40,858 bases of DNA from Saprospiraceae bacterium (GTDB lineage: Bacteria > Bacteroidota > Bacteroidia > Chitinophagales > Saprospiraceae), in the NCBI GenBank assembly GCA_016722285.1, contig JADKGI010000003.1, positions 1-40,858 of the forward strand, in the 5' to 3' direction. The position numbers were made by a program, and so were the translations under genes. The notes below the pieces were generated by a model. That model was not told the DNA's origin and did not search any database. It saw nothing but the letters and a program-made list of their open reading frames with translations. Each line of letters starts with the position of its first letter. The stretch's first letter is position 1. This document shows, one piece after another, positions 11,601 through 19,402 of the stretch.

Positions 11601-12948
11601 ATGATCTTCACGAAGGCAAATCTGCCTGGCATGACGCTAAAAATGTCCGTAATCGACTGGAATAACAACGTAGATTACTGTTCCGTTGACCTGAGACTGG
11701 TATGTAATGATCCGATCAACTGTCCACCGGGATCAGCAACCCGGATAGCGGGCAATGTACATACAGAATCAGGTCAGGGTGTGATGAATGTAGATATCGT
11801 CACGACATCGAACCTGCCGGAAAACCCGACCATATACAAGGACCGATAATAAGGGTAACTATGGACTTGAAATCTACACTGATACAGAGTTGAGTGCGCA
11901 CAAGAATGATGATGTGATGAATGGCGTGAGCACATTGGATCTGGTGATGATCCAGCGGCATATATTGGGCATCGAACCGATCACAAGTCCCTATAAGCTC
12001 ATCGCTGCCGATGCAAACCATGACGGACAGGTGACCGCTTCCGATCTGACAGAGATCATTCAGCTCGTATTGGGGACGACAAAAGAATACCCGAATAACT
12101 ATAGCTGGCGTTTCCCGATAGAGGATCAGGTGATGAGTGTGGATCGACCTTTCCCGTATCTGGAGAGCATGATAGCCCATACAGGGCCCGGAGATGGTAA
12201 TTACAACTTTATAGCGGTGAAAATAGGAGATGTGAGCGGCAATGCGGCCGGTAGTGTAATGAATCCGGTAGCAGAAGCACGAAGCAGTAAAGTGGTAGTA
12301 CTGGGTATGGAAGACCAGGAACTGAAAGCAGGTGAAGAAGCGGAATTAGCGGTGATGGCCGGCAACTTCATTGATATAGCCGGCTTCCAGTACACGATGA
12401 ACCTGAAAGGGGCGAACTATGTAGGGATCAGACCGGGAGCATTAGAGATGACGAGAGCCAATGTGGGATTAATTTCCAAAGATGAGGTTACGATGAGTTA
12501 TGTGGGGAAGCAAGGAATCACATTAGGAGAAGGAACCGTACTATACACCATCATAGTGAAAGCAGACAGAGCAGTGAAAGTAAGCGAAATGTTATCTATC
12601 GGTTCAGCAGTAACACCAGCTGAATCTTACACAAGTGACTTTGCAGTAGGAAGAGTAAGCCTTGAAGTAAGAACAGCACCGGTTACCGCAATTGCATTGA
12701 TGCAGAACGAGCCTAACCCGTTCAAGGGTCAGACGACGATTAGCTTCAACATGCCGAATGCTGCAGCTGTGACATTGAGCGTATATGATGTTACCGGTAA
12801 GGTAGTATCAGTGAGAAACATCCAGACAAACAAAGGTTTGAACAGTGAAATTTTCACCAGAGAGCAATTGGGAGCAAGTGGTGTGATGTACTACACGCTT
12901 AAGAGTGGTGACTTTACAGCTACTAAGAAGATGATTGTGATAGAGTAA
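5659..12948 (+). CDS. Giant secreted surface protein: SprB-like, HYR-like, dockerin-like, cohesin-like and T9SS sorting domains (frame broken twice)
   Basis: The first 1,874 codons are open (5659-11283). The frame then resumes at once in another phase (to 11849), and again to 12948, so I read one gene of about 2,430 codons with two one-base frameshifts: a missing base near 11275 and an extra A in the run at 11821-11824. Domains: a weak N-terminal hydrophobic stretch (about residues 13-30; the ATG at 5695 may be the real start); a SprB-like repeat with GGTTPYNVSWSG (about 110-175); Ig-like segments; HYR-like modules with repeated YDNC/TDNC signatures (about 360-540); then long Cys-rich modules with VPPVLTCP- and DNTAPIAVAK-type borders. 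Near 11.9-12.1 kb a dockerin-like pair appears (NGVSTLDLVMIQRHILG and DANHDGQVTASDLTEIIQL). A cohesin-like domain (about 12.27-12.66 kb) and a type A sorting domain (QNEPNPFKGQTTISFNMP to KKMIVIE) follow. It is expected to be exported by T9SS and attached to, or shed from, the surface. Its partner is unknown. Confidence 0.85.
12403..12948 (+). repeat. Copy of the 546-base module also present, degraded, at 1-551
   Basis: This is the intact copy of a directly repeated segment inside the window. It covers the second half of the cohesin-like domain and the whole sorting domain of the giant gene, up to its TAA stop. The other copy (1-551) has the same orientation, about 12.4 kb upstream, and stops at exactly the same codon. 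Homology appears to cease just past the stop, as expected if a coding module rather than flanking DNA is shared. Such shared 3' ends can cause recombination and assembly errors. Confidence 0.85.
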
Positions 12949-13133
12949 TTCCAAGGTCAAGAATTTGAATCGCTATAAAAATTAAAGGCCTATTTATCAA
13001 ATTGAGATTTTAGAGATTTGATATGTTTTTATATATAGATTGTAGATGTGCATATTATAAACTTTAATTTTTGGTCAAATAAAACAATAGCCATATTATT
13101 AAGTTTATGAATTAGTATCTTATTGCTTTTTCT

Positions 13134-14768
13134 ATGTATAAGTTTTTTATAATCTTATTTACTTTTTTTACGACCAGGGCATTCAACCAGGATCAAGGAA
13201 TTATTTCTGGGGCATTTGAAACAAATGCAAATGTTTTTCTTAGAGATTCTTCTATTAATGCTATTAATACGCCTCAATATGACAGGCAGTTTTTTGGCGG
13301 GGAGGCTTGGTTAAATTTAAATTATTCTACTAAAGACTTTAAGATTGGGACTAGATTTGACATGTTCAATAATTCCAATCTTAGAAACCCTACCGATTCA
13401 TATTCCGGTATCGGCATTGGTAGATGGTACGTCCAAAAATCACTCGGGCAAGTAGAAATCAGTGTGGGATATTTATATGATCAGATCGGTTCCGGTTTTA
13501 TATTCAGGGCTTTTGAAAATCGCCCTTTATTTATTGATAATGCCGTATATGGAGCAAGGGTAAAATATAATTTTTCTGATAACTGGAATGTGATGGCTTT
13601 TGCTGGAAAATTGAAAAATGCATTTGATACTTATACTGGTAATATTAAAGGCCTTAGAGTAGAAGGGTTTGTTTCACTTGGAAGTGATGAATCTCCCTTC
13701 ACATTGGCTCCAGGTGCAGGTTTCATCAACCGAACTATTTCAGATGAAAATATGGCCGGAGTCATTGATGCCTTGAGGACTTATCTGGACGAAGACAGAT
13801 TTATACCTGATCATAATGTATATAGTGGTACTATTTACAATACAGCAAGATATAAGGAATTTAGCATCTATACAGAATTGTCAGTAAAATCAAAAGATAT
13901 TTTTTATAACCCGTTTGCAATGAAAAAGGAAATTGTAGGCAATTCTACCGGAAAATTGGAACAAAGAGCAGGGACAGTTTTTTATGGAAGTATTTCTTAC
14001 GCCAAGGGAAATCTGGGTATCAACTTTGAGGCTAAACGGACCGAAAATTTCAATTTCAGAATTGATCCCAACCAAAGACTATTGCGAGGCTTAGTAAATT
14101 TCCTTCTCCCACTCAACCGGCAGAATACCTACAGACTAACAGCACGATATAGCCCTGCTGCCCAGGACATTTCTGAAATGGCGTATGCTGCAGACATTAG
14201 ATACAAATTCTCTAAGTCCCTTAGCGCAGCTTTAAATTATTCAGATATACGAACCATCGAAGGCAATGCCTTATTTCATGAGATATATACTGAAATTATT
14301 TACAAATATAAACGAAAATGGCAATTGACATCCGGCCTTCAGCTTTTGAGTTACAATCAAGAAGTTTATGAAATGAAATCTGAAGTACCATTAGTTAAGA
14401 CTATAGTGCCATACTTGGATTTATTATATAGATTTTCTTCAAACCGGTCACTAAGAACAGAATTTCAATATATGGATACTAAGCAGGATTTTGGAAGTTG
14501 GATATTTGGATTGACAGAATATAGCATAGCACCAAAATGGAATTTTGAAGTCTCCGGTATGTATAATGTAAAGCCCAAAAAGGTAAATTCGAAAGGTGAA
14601 ATAGAAAAGATTTTTTATCCTACTTTGGGAATAGTTTTTATTAAAGATTCACAGAGATATAGCTTAAGGTATGTAAAGCAAGTAGAAGGCGTAGTGTGCA
14701 GTGGTGGCATATGCAGACTCGAACCGGCATTTAGTGGTTTCAGATTTAACATGACTGCGACTTTCTAA
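13134..14768 (+). CDS. DUF6029-family outer-membrane beta-barrel protein
   Basis: A complete 544-codon gene. Residues 1-16 form a signal peptide (MYKFFIILFTFFTTRA), followed by a mature part rich in alternating polar and aromatic residues typical of amphipathic barrel strands, ending in ...FNMTATF with the terminal aromatic Phe that marks outer-membrane barrels. Recognisable features are the early GRWYVQKSLGQVEISVGYLYDQIGSG segment and, near the C-terminus, two cysteines in VVCSGGICRLEPAFSG (about residues 520-535), which I recall as conserved in the DUF6029 family. Function is unknown. The Omp28-type lipoprotein starts 15 bases after this stop, and the two are very likely co-transcribed; this pairing is common in Bacteroidota. 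The start is the first ATG of the frame. Confidence 0.8.
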   Translation: MYKFFIILFTFFTTRAFNQDQGIISGAFETNANVFLRDSSINAINTPQYDRQFFGGEAWLNLNYSTKDFKIGTRFDMFNNSNLRNPTDSYSGIGIGRWYVQKSLGQVEISVGYLYDQIGSGFIFRAFENRPLFIDNAVYGARVKYNFSDNWNVMAFAGKLKNAFDTYTGNIKGLRVEGFVSLGSDESPFTLAPGAGFINRTISDENMAGVIDALRTYLDEDRFIPDHNVYSGTIYNTARYKEFSIYTELSVKSKDIFYNPFAMKKEIVGNSTGKLEQRAGTVFYGSISYAKGNLGINFEAKRTENFNFRIDPNQRLLRGLVNFLLPLNRQNTYRLTARYSPAAQDISEMAYAADIRYKFSKSLSAALNYSDIRTIEGNALFHEIYTEIIYKYKRKWQLTSGLQLLSYNQEVYEMKSEVPLVKTIVPYLDLLYRFSSNRSLRTEFQYMDTKQDFGSWIFGLTEYSIAPKWNFEVSGMYNVKPKKVNSKGEIEKIFYPTLGIVFIKDSQRYSLRYVKQVEGVVCSGGICRLEPAFSGFRFNMTATF

Positions 14769-14783
14769 TATATAAATTTGATT

Positions 14784-15620
14784 ATGGCAAAAAAGTATAT
14801 TTTTCTGACATCAGCATTTGTTTGGATGATCTTTTTAGGCGGATGCGATGAAATTCCTGTAAAACTGGCAGATCCTGTCATACCGGATTCTGAAAGGGTA
14901 GTTATAATTGAGGAGCTTTCTGGAGTTAGCTGTCCCAATTGTCCAAAAGGCAATACTTCTGTTGACAATATTTTGGCTAAATTTCAAGGAAGAGTGGCGG
15001 CTGTATCCATCCATGGTGATTTTTTATCAAAGCCTACAGCTAAAAGTAAATTTGATTTTCGCAATCAGAAAGCTAAAGATCTGGAGAATTGGTTTAAACC
15101 CTGGTTTGGTAAGCCATCTGCTTCTATCAACAGGGTGCCTGACGAAAATGATATTTTGATGAACAGCATCCCTGATTTGTGGCAGGCTGCAGTGGAAAAG
15201 GAATTACAAAAGCCACACATTTTAAATATTTTTCCTGAAGTTAAATTCAATAGTGATTCCAAAACAATTGATCTGAATATTGCAGTCATTCCTTTAGAAA
15301 GTATAAAAGGTAATTTTAATATAAGTATCTTTCTCACTGAATCTGAGATCATTGATGCACAAACCAATGGGGCCGATATAGAAAATAATTATAACCATAA
15401 GCATGTGCTTCGAGATATGATGACTAATTTTGATGGTGATTTTTTTGGGAATGATCTTAATAAAAATGAAATATTAAGGAAGACCTATAGCTACTCAGTG
15501 TCACCTGCTGCCAGCACACTTTGGAAACCGGCTAATATGGAAGTAGTCATCATCATACATCACAACGAACCAAAAGACGAAAGTGTTATACAGACAAGCT
15601 ACCTCAAGCTAATAAAATAA
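14784..15620 (+). CDS. Omp28-related outer-membrane lipoprotein with thioredoxin-like CPNC motif
   Basis: The ATG at 14784 gives MAKKYIFLTSAFVWMIFLGGCDE, a lipoprotein signal with cysteine 21 as the probable lipid-modified residue; the frame is also open from an upstream TTG at 14778. At about residues 47-60 lies EELSGVSCPNCPKG, a CxxC motif at the position expected for the thioredoxin-like Omp28 fold, followed by VAAVSIHGDF. The rest (about 160-278) is a beta-rich domain. At 278 residues it is within the family's usual size. Omp28 was described from Porphyromonas gingivalis as an outer-membrane protein, but its biochemical role is unsettled. Placement directly after the barrel gene suggests that the two work together in the outer membrane. 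A redox role is inference from the CxxC motif. Confidence 0.8.
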   Translation: MAKKYIFLTSAFVWMIFLGGCDEIPVKLADPVIPDSERVVIIEELSGVSCPNCPKGNTSVDNILAKFQGRVAAVSIHGDFLSKPTAKSKFDFRNQKAKDLENWFKPWFGKPSASINRVPDENDILMNSIPDLWQAAVEKELQKPHILNIFPEVKFNSDSKTIDLNIAVIPLESIKGNFNISIFLTESEIIDAQTNGADIENNYNHKHVLRDMMTNFDGDFFGNDLNKNEILRKTYSYSVSPAASTLWKPANMEVVIIIHHNEPKDESVIQTSYLKLIK

Positions 15621-16078
15621 TTAGCTATTATGTTTTTTGAATTGTATTAAGCATGGGAATAGCTATTATTGGATCTGGATGCTCCGGCAATTCAGCTATC
15701 AATAAATTGCTTATTTCCATGGAATTTAGGCTTTTAGGTCTAAAAAATTTCAGAAAGATCGAAGCCCAAATTGGTAGCTTCAGCAGGTTTCAGATACATT
15801 TTACTTTTAAGCCTTTTGAGCAGACTTTTTTGTAGTGTCGATATTTTGTTATGAATTAAACTAAGACCTTTGGCTGAAAGTAATCTCAATTGACTTCTAC
15901 TTATATTTTTGGTTTACGCTTATTTTTAGAAAAAAAATCATTGATGCCAATTCTCAATTAGTTGTATTAATTATAAATTTTATTTATAATTAATTAAAAT
16001 TTAATTTTATCAATATTTTATTATAAAGCAATATATTTGTTGGGAAAATCCAATTATTTCCAATCTTAAAATTTATTC
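15621..16078. other. AT-rich spacer with a long A/T hairpin
   Basis: About 460 bases between the Omp28-type gene and an unrecognised secreted-protein gene. A 60-codon open frame at 15653-15835 shows no conserved features and is rejected. The second half is extremely AT-rich and holds a perfect 11-base inverted repeat with a 5-base loop at 15967-15993 (TTAATTATAAA and TTTATAATTAA). It lies about 65 bases before the promoter-like box at 16032. No T-run follows, so it is not a typical terminator. Confidence 0.45.
16032..16039 (+). promoter_or_regulatory. Candidate Bacteroidota -7 promoter box (TATATTTG)
   Basis: An exact match to TAnnTTTG, the -7 element described for Bacteroides primary sigma factors, 39 bases before the ATG at 16079. 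No TTTG is present at the -33 distance. In DNA this AT-rich a chance match is quite possible. Confidence 0.35.
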
Positions 16079-16906
16079 ATGAAAAACATACTTTGTTTTT
16101 ATTTACTACTAATCTCTTTTAATGCATACAACCAGAAACTGACATTGGTAAATATTGAAGAAAAAAGATCAATTACAGGCGGGTGGGATTATTGCACTGT
16201 CGAATTAAAGCCTATAGGAGATGAGGTCAGAAATTTTACTTATTATAAAATCAATGAGGTCAAAAGTGCTACCGATAGTAAAGGATTAAATCTTATGCCC
16301 GAAAATCCGGAAGAATATTCCTATACATATATACCCGTGACCGAAAATCTGAAAATAAATCTTCAAAAGGCTTCCAGATCAGCTGCAACTATGGCAGTAA
16401 ACGGTTCAGTAAGCTTTATAAAACCTACTGAGGCCAATGGGGGTATCATAAAAATCAGTGGATTCAGAGGGAAGCCCGAGATCAATCTATCTCCAAAAGG
16501 CGTAGCATTTGCTATGTATTATTATGATAAAGCATCGTTGACCAAAAAAAGTAAAGTAGATTTGGAAAAAAGAATGGCAGAAGTAGAGAAATTACCTGAA
16601 AGCGAACAGAACTTTGCTTATGAGATTAATTCATTAGTCAATGGGATGTCTTATTATAGCGAGGAAGATTTAAACAAGACATTATTTTTCGCTTTCAATG
16701 GAGACAATTCTAATATATTGGGCCTTGAATTTGAGGATGCTAAAGGAAAAAAAATCGCTCCGGTATCCACATCCATAACAAATAAAGTACATACCTATTA
16801 TTTCAATGACGAAATCCTGCCTTCCACCAAGGTTATACTCAATATGGTGAGTGCTAAAGCGGTGAAAATTGTTCCATTTGTTTTAGTAGGTCTTGACCTG
16901 CCATAA
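16079..16906 (+). CDS. Secreted protein of unknown function
   Basis: A complete 275-codon gene whose product I do not recognise. It starts with a signal peptide (MKNILCFYLLLISFNAYNQK; cleavage after about residue 17). The mature part has no membrane segment until a mildly hydrophobic C-terminal end (KIVPFVLVGLDLP). It reads as a beta-rich domain, with one mixed helical stretch of charged residues around 160-180 (KKSKVDLEKRMAEVEKLP). A cysteine is present in WDYCTVE near residue 39. A good promoter box stands 39 bases upstream, and the next gene starts about 190 bases downstream, so it is probably a single transcription unit. No catalytic signature is visible, and periplasmic or outer-membrane location is inference from the signal peptide only. 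Confidence 0.65.
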   Translation: MKNILCFYLLLISFNAYNQKLTLVNIEEKRSITGGWDYCTVELKPIGDEVRNFTYYKINEVKSATDSKGLNLMPENPEEYSYTYIPVTENLKINLQKASRSAATMAVNGSVSFIKPTEANGGIIKISGFRGKPEINLSPKGVAFAMYYYDKASLTKKSKVDLEKRMAEVEKLPESEQNFAYEINSLVNGMSYYSEEDLNKTLFFAFNGDNSNILGLEFEDAKGKKIAPVSTSITNKVHTYYFNDEILPSTKVILNMVSAKAVKIVPFVLVGLDLP

Positions 16907-17096
16907 TTTTGGAATCTTTCAGATCTTTCGATCTAATTTTCACTGCTATCTGTATTAATTGAAAATTTATCAAAAGTGTATAAGCTCATTTTAATGGTTA
17001 AATAAAGTATGTTGGTCAGAAAATTTAGAAATTTCAAATAAATTAATTGTACAGGCTGAAGCTAAATGATAAATTTGACGAAGTAATAGAAAAAAT

Positions 17097-17768
17097 ATGA
17101 AAAATCAAACACCTACATGGGCTATCATTGTAGCCATATTAATGATGCTGATCGGCGGATGCGGAATCAAAATGATATTCAATCCATCAACATTCGATCT
17201 GTCCTCGAGATGAAGGATAAAATTCTCGATAATATTCAAACTAAAAATCTCATTCAAAAAAACTAAAAGAGATTCGTCAGATAATTCTACTGAAAAAAGC
17301 AAGGCTGCAGAATTAGATTCAAGTGATCTATTGAATGTAGGGCAAGTTGTCTTGCAGGATTCATTATCCAATGATTCATTCTCAAAAGACTCACTCTCGG
17401 ATTCAGATAATGAAATAAATGTCAAAGATATGTTTGGCAGCTTGCTGGATGTGCCAGAAGAGACAATTTCAACCATAATCCGGTTTGGTTATATTGGGTT
17501 GTTCTTTTCTTTTTTGTTTATATTAGGCGGGGTGTTTTTATTGATAAAAAAGAATTTTTCGATTAAACTTGCCTATGCAGTATTAGGCGCAAATATCTTA
17601 TTTAGCATTTTCAGATGGGTTATGCTATCCGGCAAAGGAGGAACTCTTCTTGCTCTGGGGAATAGTATCGGGGCCGCATTTTCCATCTTTTCTTCCATAA
17701 TTCTTGTAGTAGTCATTTTGTCAAGTGATAAGAGTAATTATGAAGATATCTATGCAGATGATTTTTGA
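17097..17768 (+). CDS. Small membrane protein with DUF4064-like tail, frame broken
   Basis: The ATG at 17097 opens a hydrophobic N-terminus ending in LMMLIGGCG (residues 1-23). The frame then meets TGA at 17211-17213. Another frame across the same bases reads QNDIQSINIRSVLEMKDKIL, a plausible helix, and the first frame becomes open again through a Ser/Asp-rich linker (LDSSDLLNVGQ... to 17420) into three membrane helices: FGYIGLFFSFLFILGGVFLL, a helix around LAYAVLGANILFSIF, and one ending at VVVILSS. The simplest reading is a gene of about 224 codons with two compensating indels, one near 17160 and one in the A-run near 17260. The downstream glycosylase begins five bases after its stop, so they form an operon. 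The function is unknown to me; the membrane tail resembles small DUF4064-type proteins only loosely. Confidence 0.5.
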
Positions 17769-17773
17769 CATTT

Positions 17774-18442
17774 ATGGAGTTGTATAATTTAATAAATAAT
17801 CTCTGTCTTGAACATGCTGATAGCGCCAGAGCATCCGGGATGAAAGCTTATATGAAAAATCAATTTGAATTTTTTGGAATTCCCAGTTCACAGAGAAGAT
17901 TATTGGTTAAGGATTTGAAGCAACAAGCAATGACTCTTTCTGACGACCGGTTATGGGAATTAGTAGGTGTCTTGTGGAGTAACCCCCATCGCGAAATGCA
18001 ATATATAGCCCTTGACATTATCAGACCTATGTCAAAAGGTATGAATTGTACTCATCTGCCTGTCTTAGAGAAAATGATCATGACAAAATCATGGTGGGAT
18101 ACTGTTGACAGCATCGTCCCAAATATAGTTGGGGATATATTCAGAAGTGATACTAATTGTAGAGATCAATATGTTTATAAATGGATGGATAGTCCAAATA
18201 TATGGTTGAAAAGAGCCTCCATAATATTTCAACTCAGGTATCAAAAAGAAACAGACTGGAATCTTTTGTGCGAAGCAATACTCAGAAATGATACATCAAA
18301 AGAGTTTTTTGTCCGAAAAGGGCAGGGTTGGGCATTGAGGCAATATAGTAAATACAATCCTCTAGCTGTGAGACAGTTTGTAGAAGCAAATCCGCAACTT
18401 TCCGGTCTGACCAAAATGGAGGCACTTAGAAAAATTCTATAA
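17774..18442 (+). CDS. DNA alkylation repair glycosylase, AlkD-like
   Basis: The ATG at 17774 gives 222 residues of helical HEAT-like repeats, the size of Bacillus cereus AlkD; the frame is also open from a TTG nine bases earlier, which overlaps the upstream stop. The AlkD active-site residues are present at matching positions: Trp108 and Asp112 in SWWDTVDSIVPN, and Trp186 in GQGWALRQYSKYNP (AlkD: W109, D113, W187). Enzymes of this family remove positively charged alkylated bases such as 3-methyl- and 7-methyl-purines without flipping them out of the helix. The typical family ending (...PLAVRQFVEANPQLSGLTKMEALRKIL) is complete. It lies five bases after a broken membrane-protein gene and should be co-transcribed with it; that partner offers no obvious link to repair. 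Confidence 0.88.
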   Translation: MELYNLINNLCLEHADSARASGMKAYMKNQFEFFGIPSSQRRLLVKDLKQQAMTLSDDRLWELVGVLWSNPHREMQYIALDIIRPMSKGMNCTHLPVLEKMIMTKSWWDTVDSIVPNIVGDIFRSDTNCRDQYVYKWMDSPNIWLKRASIIFQLRYQKETDWNLLCEAILRNDTSKEFFVRKGQGWALRQYSKYNPLAVRQFVEANPQLSGLTKMEALRKIL

Positions 18443-18500
18443 AAGAAAAAGCACCTTAATTTTGTTTTAAACTTCACTATATGCAAAAATTAACAGGAAA

Positions 18501-19022
18501 ATGACAAGAAAATTAATCATTTTATTGCTGTTACATCTATACATTCAACTTGCGTCAGCTCAGGATGCTGAAAGTAGGCTCATAGCATTGAAACTAGTCC
18601 TTCCACCAGTTACATCACCTGTTGCTTCATATGTCAGCAGCGTAAGAACCGGAAATCTTCTTTATATTTCAGGAAAGGGACCAAAAAAAATTGATGGGAC
18701 GTACATAGTTGGCAAGGTTGGGGGAAGTCTGAACATTGAACAAGGTCAGGAAGCGGCCAGACTATCAGGAATGATAATTCTTGCAGAATTAAAACAACAG
18801 CTCGGCAGTCTCAATCGAGTCAACCGAATAGTAAAAGTTTTGGGTATGGTAAATGCCACTCCTGATTTTGAAGATCATCCTAAAGTGATCAATGGCTTTT
18901 CTGATCTGATGATAGAAGTATTTGGAGATAAAGGCAAGCACGCGAGGAGCGCAGTGGGAGTAACTTCACTTCCGTTTGGCATGGCAGTAGAAATAGAAAT
19001 CATTGTAGAAGTGATTGACTGA
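18501..19022 (+). CDS. Exported RidA/YjgF-family protein
   Basis: A 173-codon gene with an N-terminal signal peptide (MTRKLIILLLLHLYIQLASA, cleavage before QDAES), which is unusual for the mostly cytosolic RidA group but common in the YjgF_endoribonc-like branch. The mature part has the family features: YVSSVRTGNLLYISGKGP, a GKVGGSLNIEQGQEAARL segment that covers the first helix, and HARSAVGVTSLPFGMAVEIE at the C-terminus, where the Arg of HARSAVG is the residue that binds carboxylates in imine/enamine deaminases. Classical RidA hydrolyses reactive enamine/imine intermediates. What an exported version does is not established. It lies about 60 bases after the glycosylase gene, perhaps in the same transcript, and converges with the sigma-factor operon 11 bases downstream. 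Confidence 0.85.
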   Translation: MTRKLIILLLLHLYIQLASAQDAESRLIALKLVLPPVTSPVASYVSSVRTGNLLYISGKGPKKIDGTYIVGKVGGSLNIEQGQEAARLSGMIILAELKQQLGSLNRVNRIVKVLGMVNATPDFEDHPKVINGFSDLMIEVFGDKGKHARSAVGVTSLPFGMAVEIEIIVEVID

Positions 19023-19033
19023 GAAAATTATTT

Positions 19034-19387
19034 TTACATTTTATTTTTGATTCCCATTTTCTGATAGGCAGATTTCAGCTCTCTGAGTTTTGATAAATCG
19101 TAAATGCCTGAATAACTGTCATCTGTGAGTTCAGTTATTTGAGTCTGATATGGATCAGTTGTTGGCGTGGTGGTTTTCAAACCATATGTTTCAAGTGCAA
19201 AAAATGATATTACACTTAAAACAGCAACACTTATGGCAGCAATAGAAAAATATTTATAGAATACAATTTTTCTTTTACTTCTTTCTTTTTCCAATTTTGA
19301 CTCCAATCTGAACCACGCAGTATTTTGCGGTGCGACTTTATATATTTCTGCTGCCTGTTTGAGTTGTTCTATATTTTTAAGTGTCAT
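19034..19387 (-). CDS. Small single-span membrane protein, probable anti-sigma factor
   Basis: A 117-codon gene starting 15 bases after the ECF sigma-factor stop. The N-terminal half (about residues 1-40) is a charged helical cytoplasmic segment (MTLKNIEQLKQAAEIYKVAP, then KLEKERSKRK). One membrane helix follows (about 44-66, FSIAAISVAVLSVISFFAL). The C-terminal tail of about 50 residues lies in the periplasm and contains DDSYSGIYDLSKLRELKSAY. The layout, a sigma-binding cytoplasmic part plus one span plus a short sensor tail, and the gene order are those of anti-sigma factors, but no ZAS or FecR motif is visible. The assignment is therefore inferred from context. No terminator is evident between it and the converging RidA-type gene. 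Confidence 0.65.
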   Translation of the reverse strand: MTLKNIEQLKQAAEIYKVAPQNTAWFRLESKLEKERSKRKIVFYKYFSIAAISVAVLSVISFFALETYGLKTTTPTTDPYQTQITELTDDSYSGIYDLSKLRELKSAYQKMGIKNKM

Positions 19388-19402
19388 GATGCTTCAACTT
19401 TT

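Noticed and set aside
15653..15835. 60-codon open frame with a GxGxSG-like start
   Set aside because: It resembles a nucleotide-binding start only by chance; the remainder has no fold-like pattern, and the region is a spacer.
17105..17476. Minus-strand open frame rich in Ser/Glu
   Set aside because: It is the antisense of the Ser/Asp-rich linker of the plus-strand membrane protein, which continues into real membrane helices and couples to the glycosylase gene.
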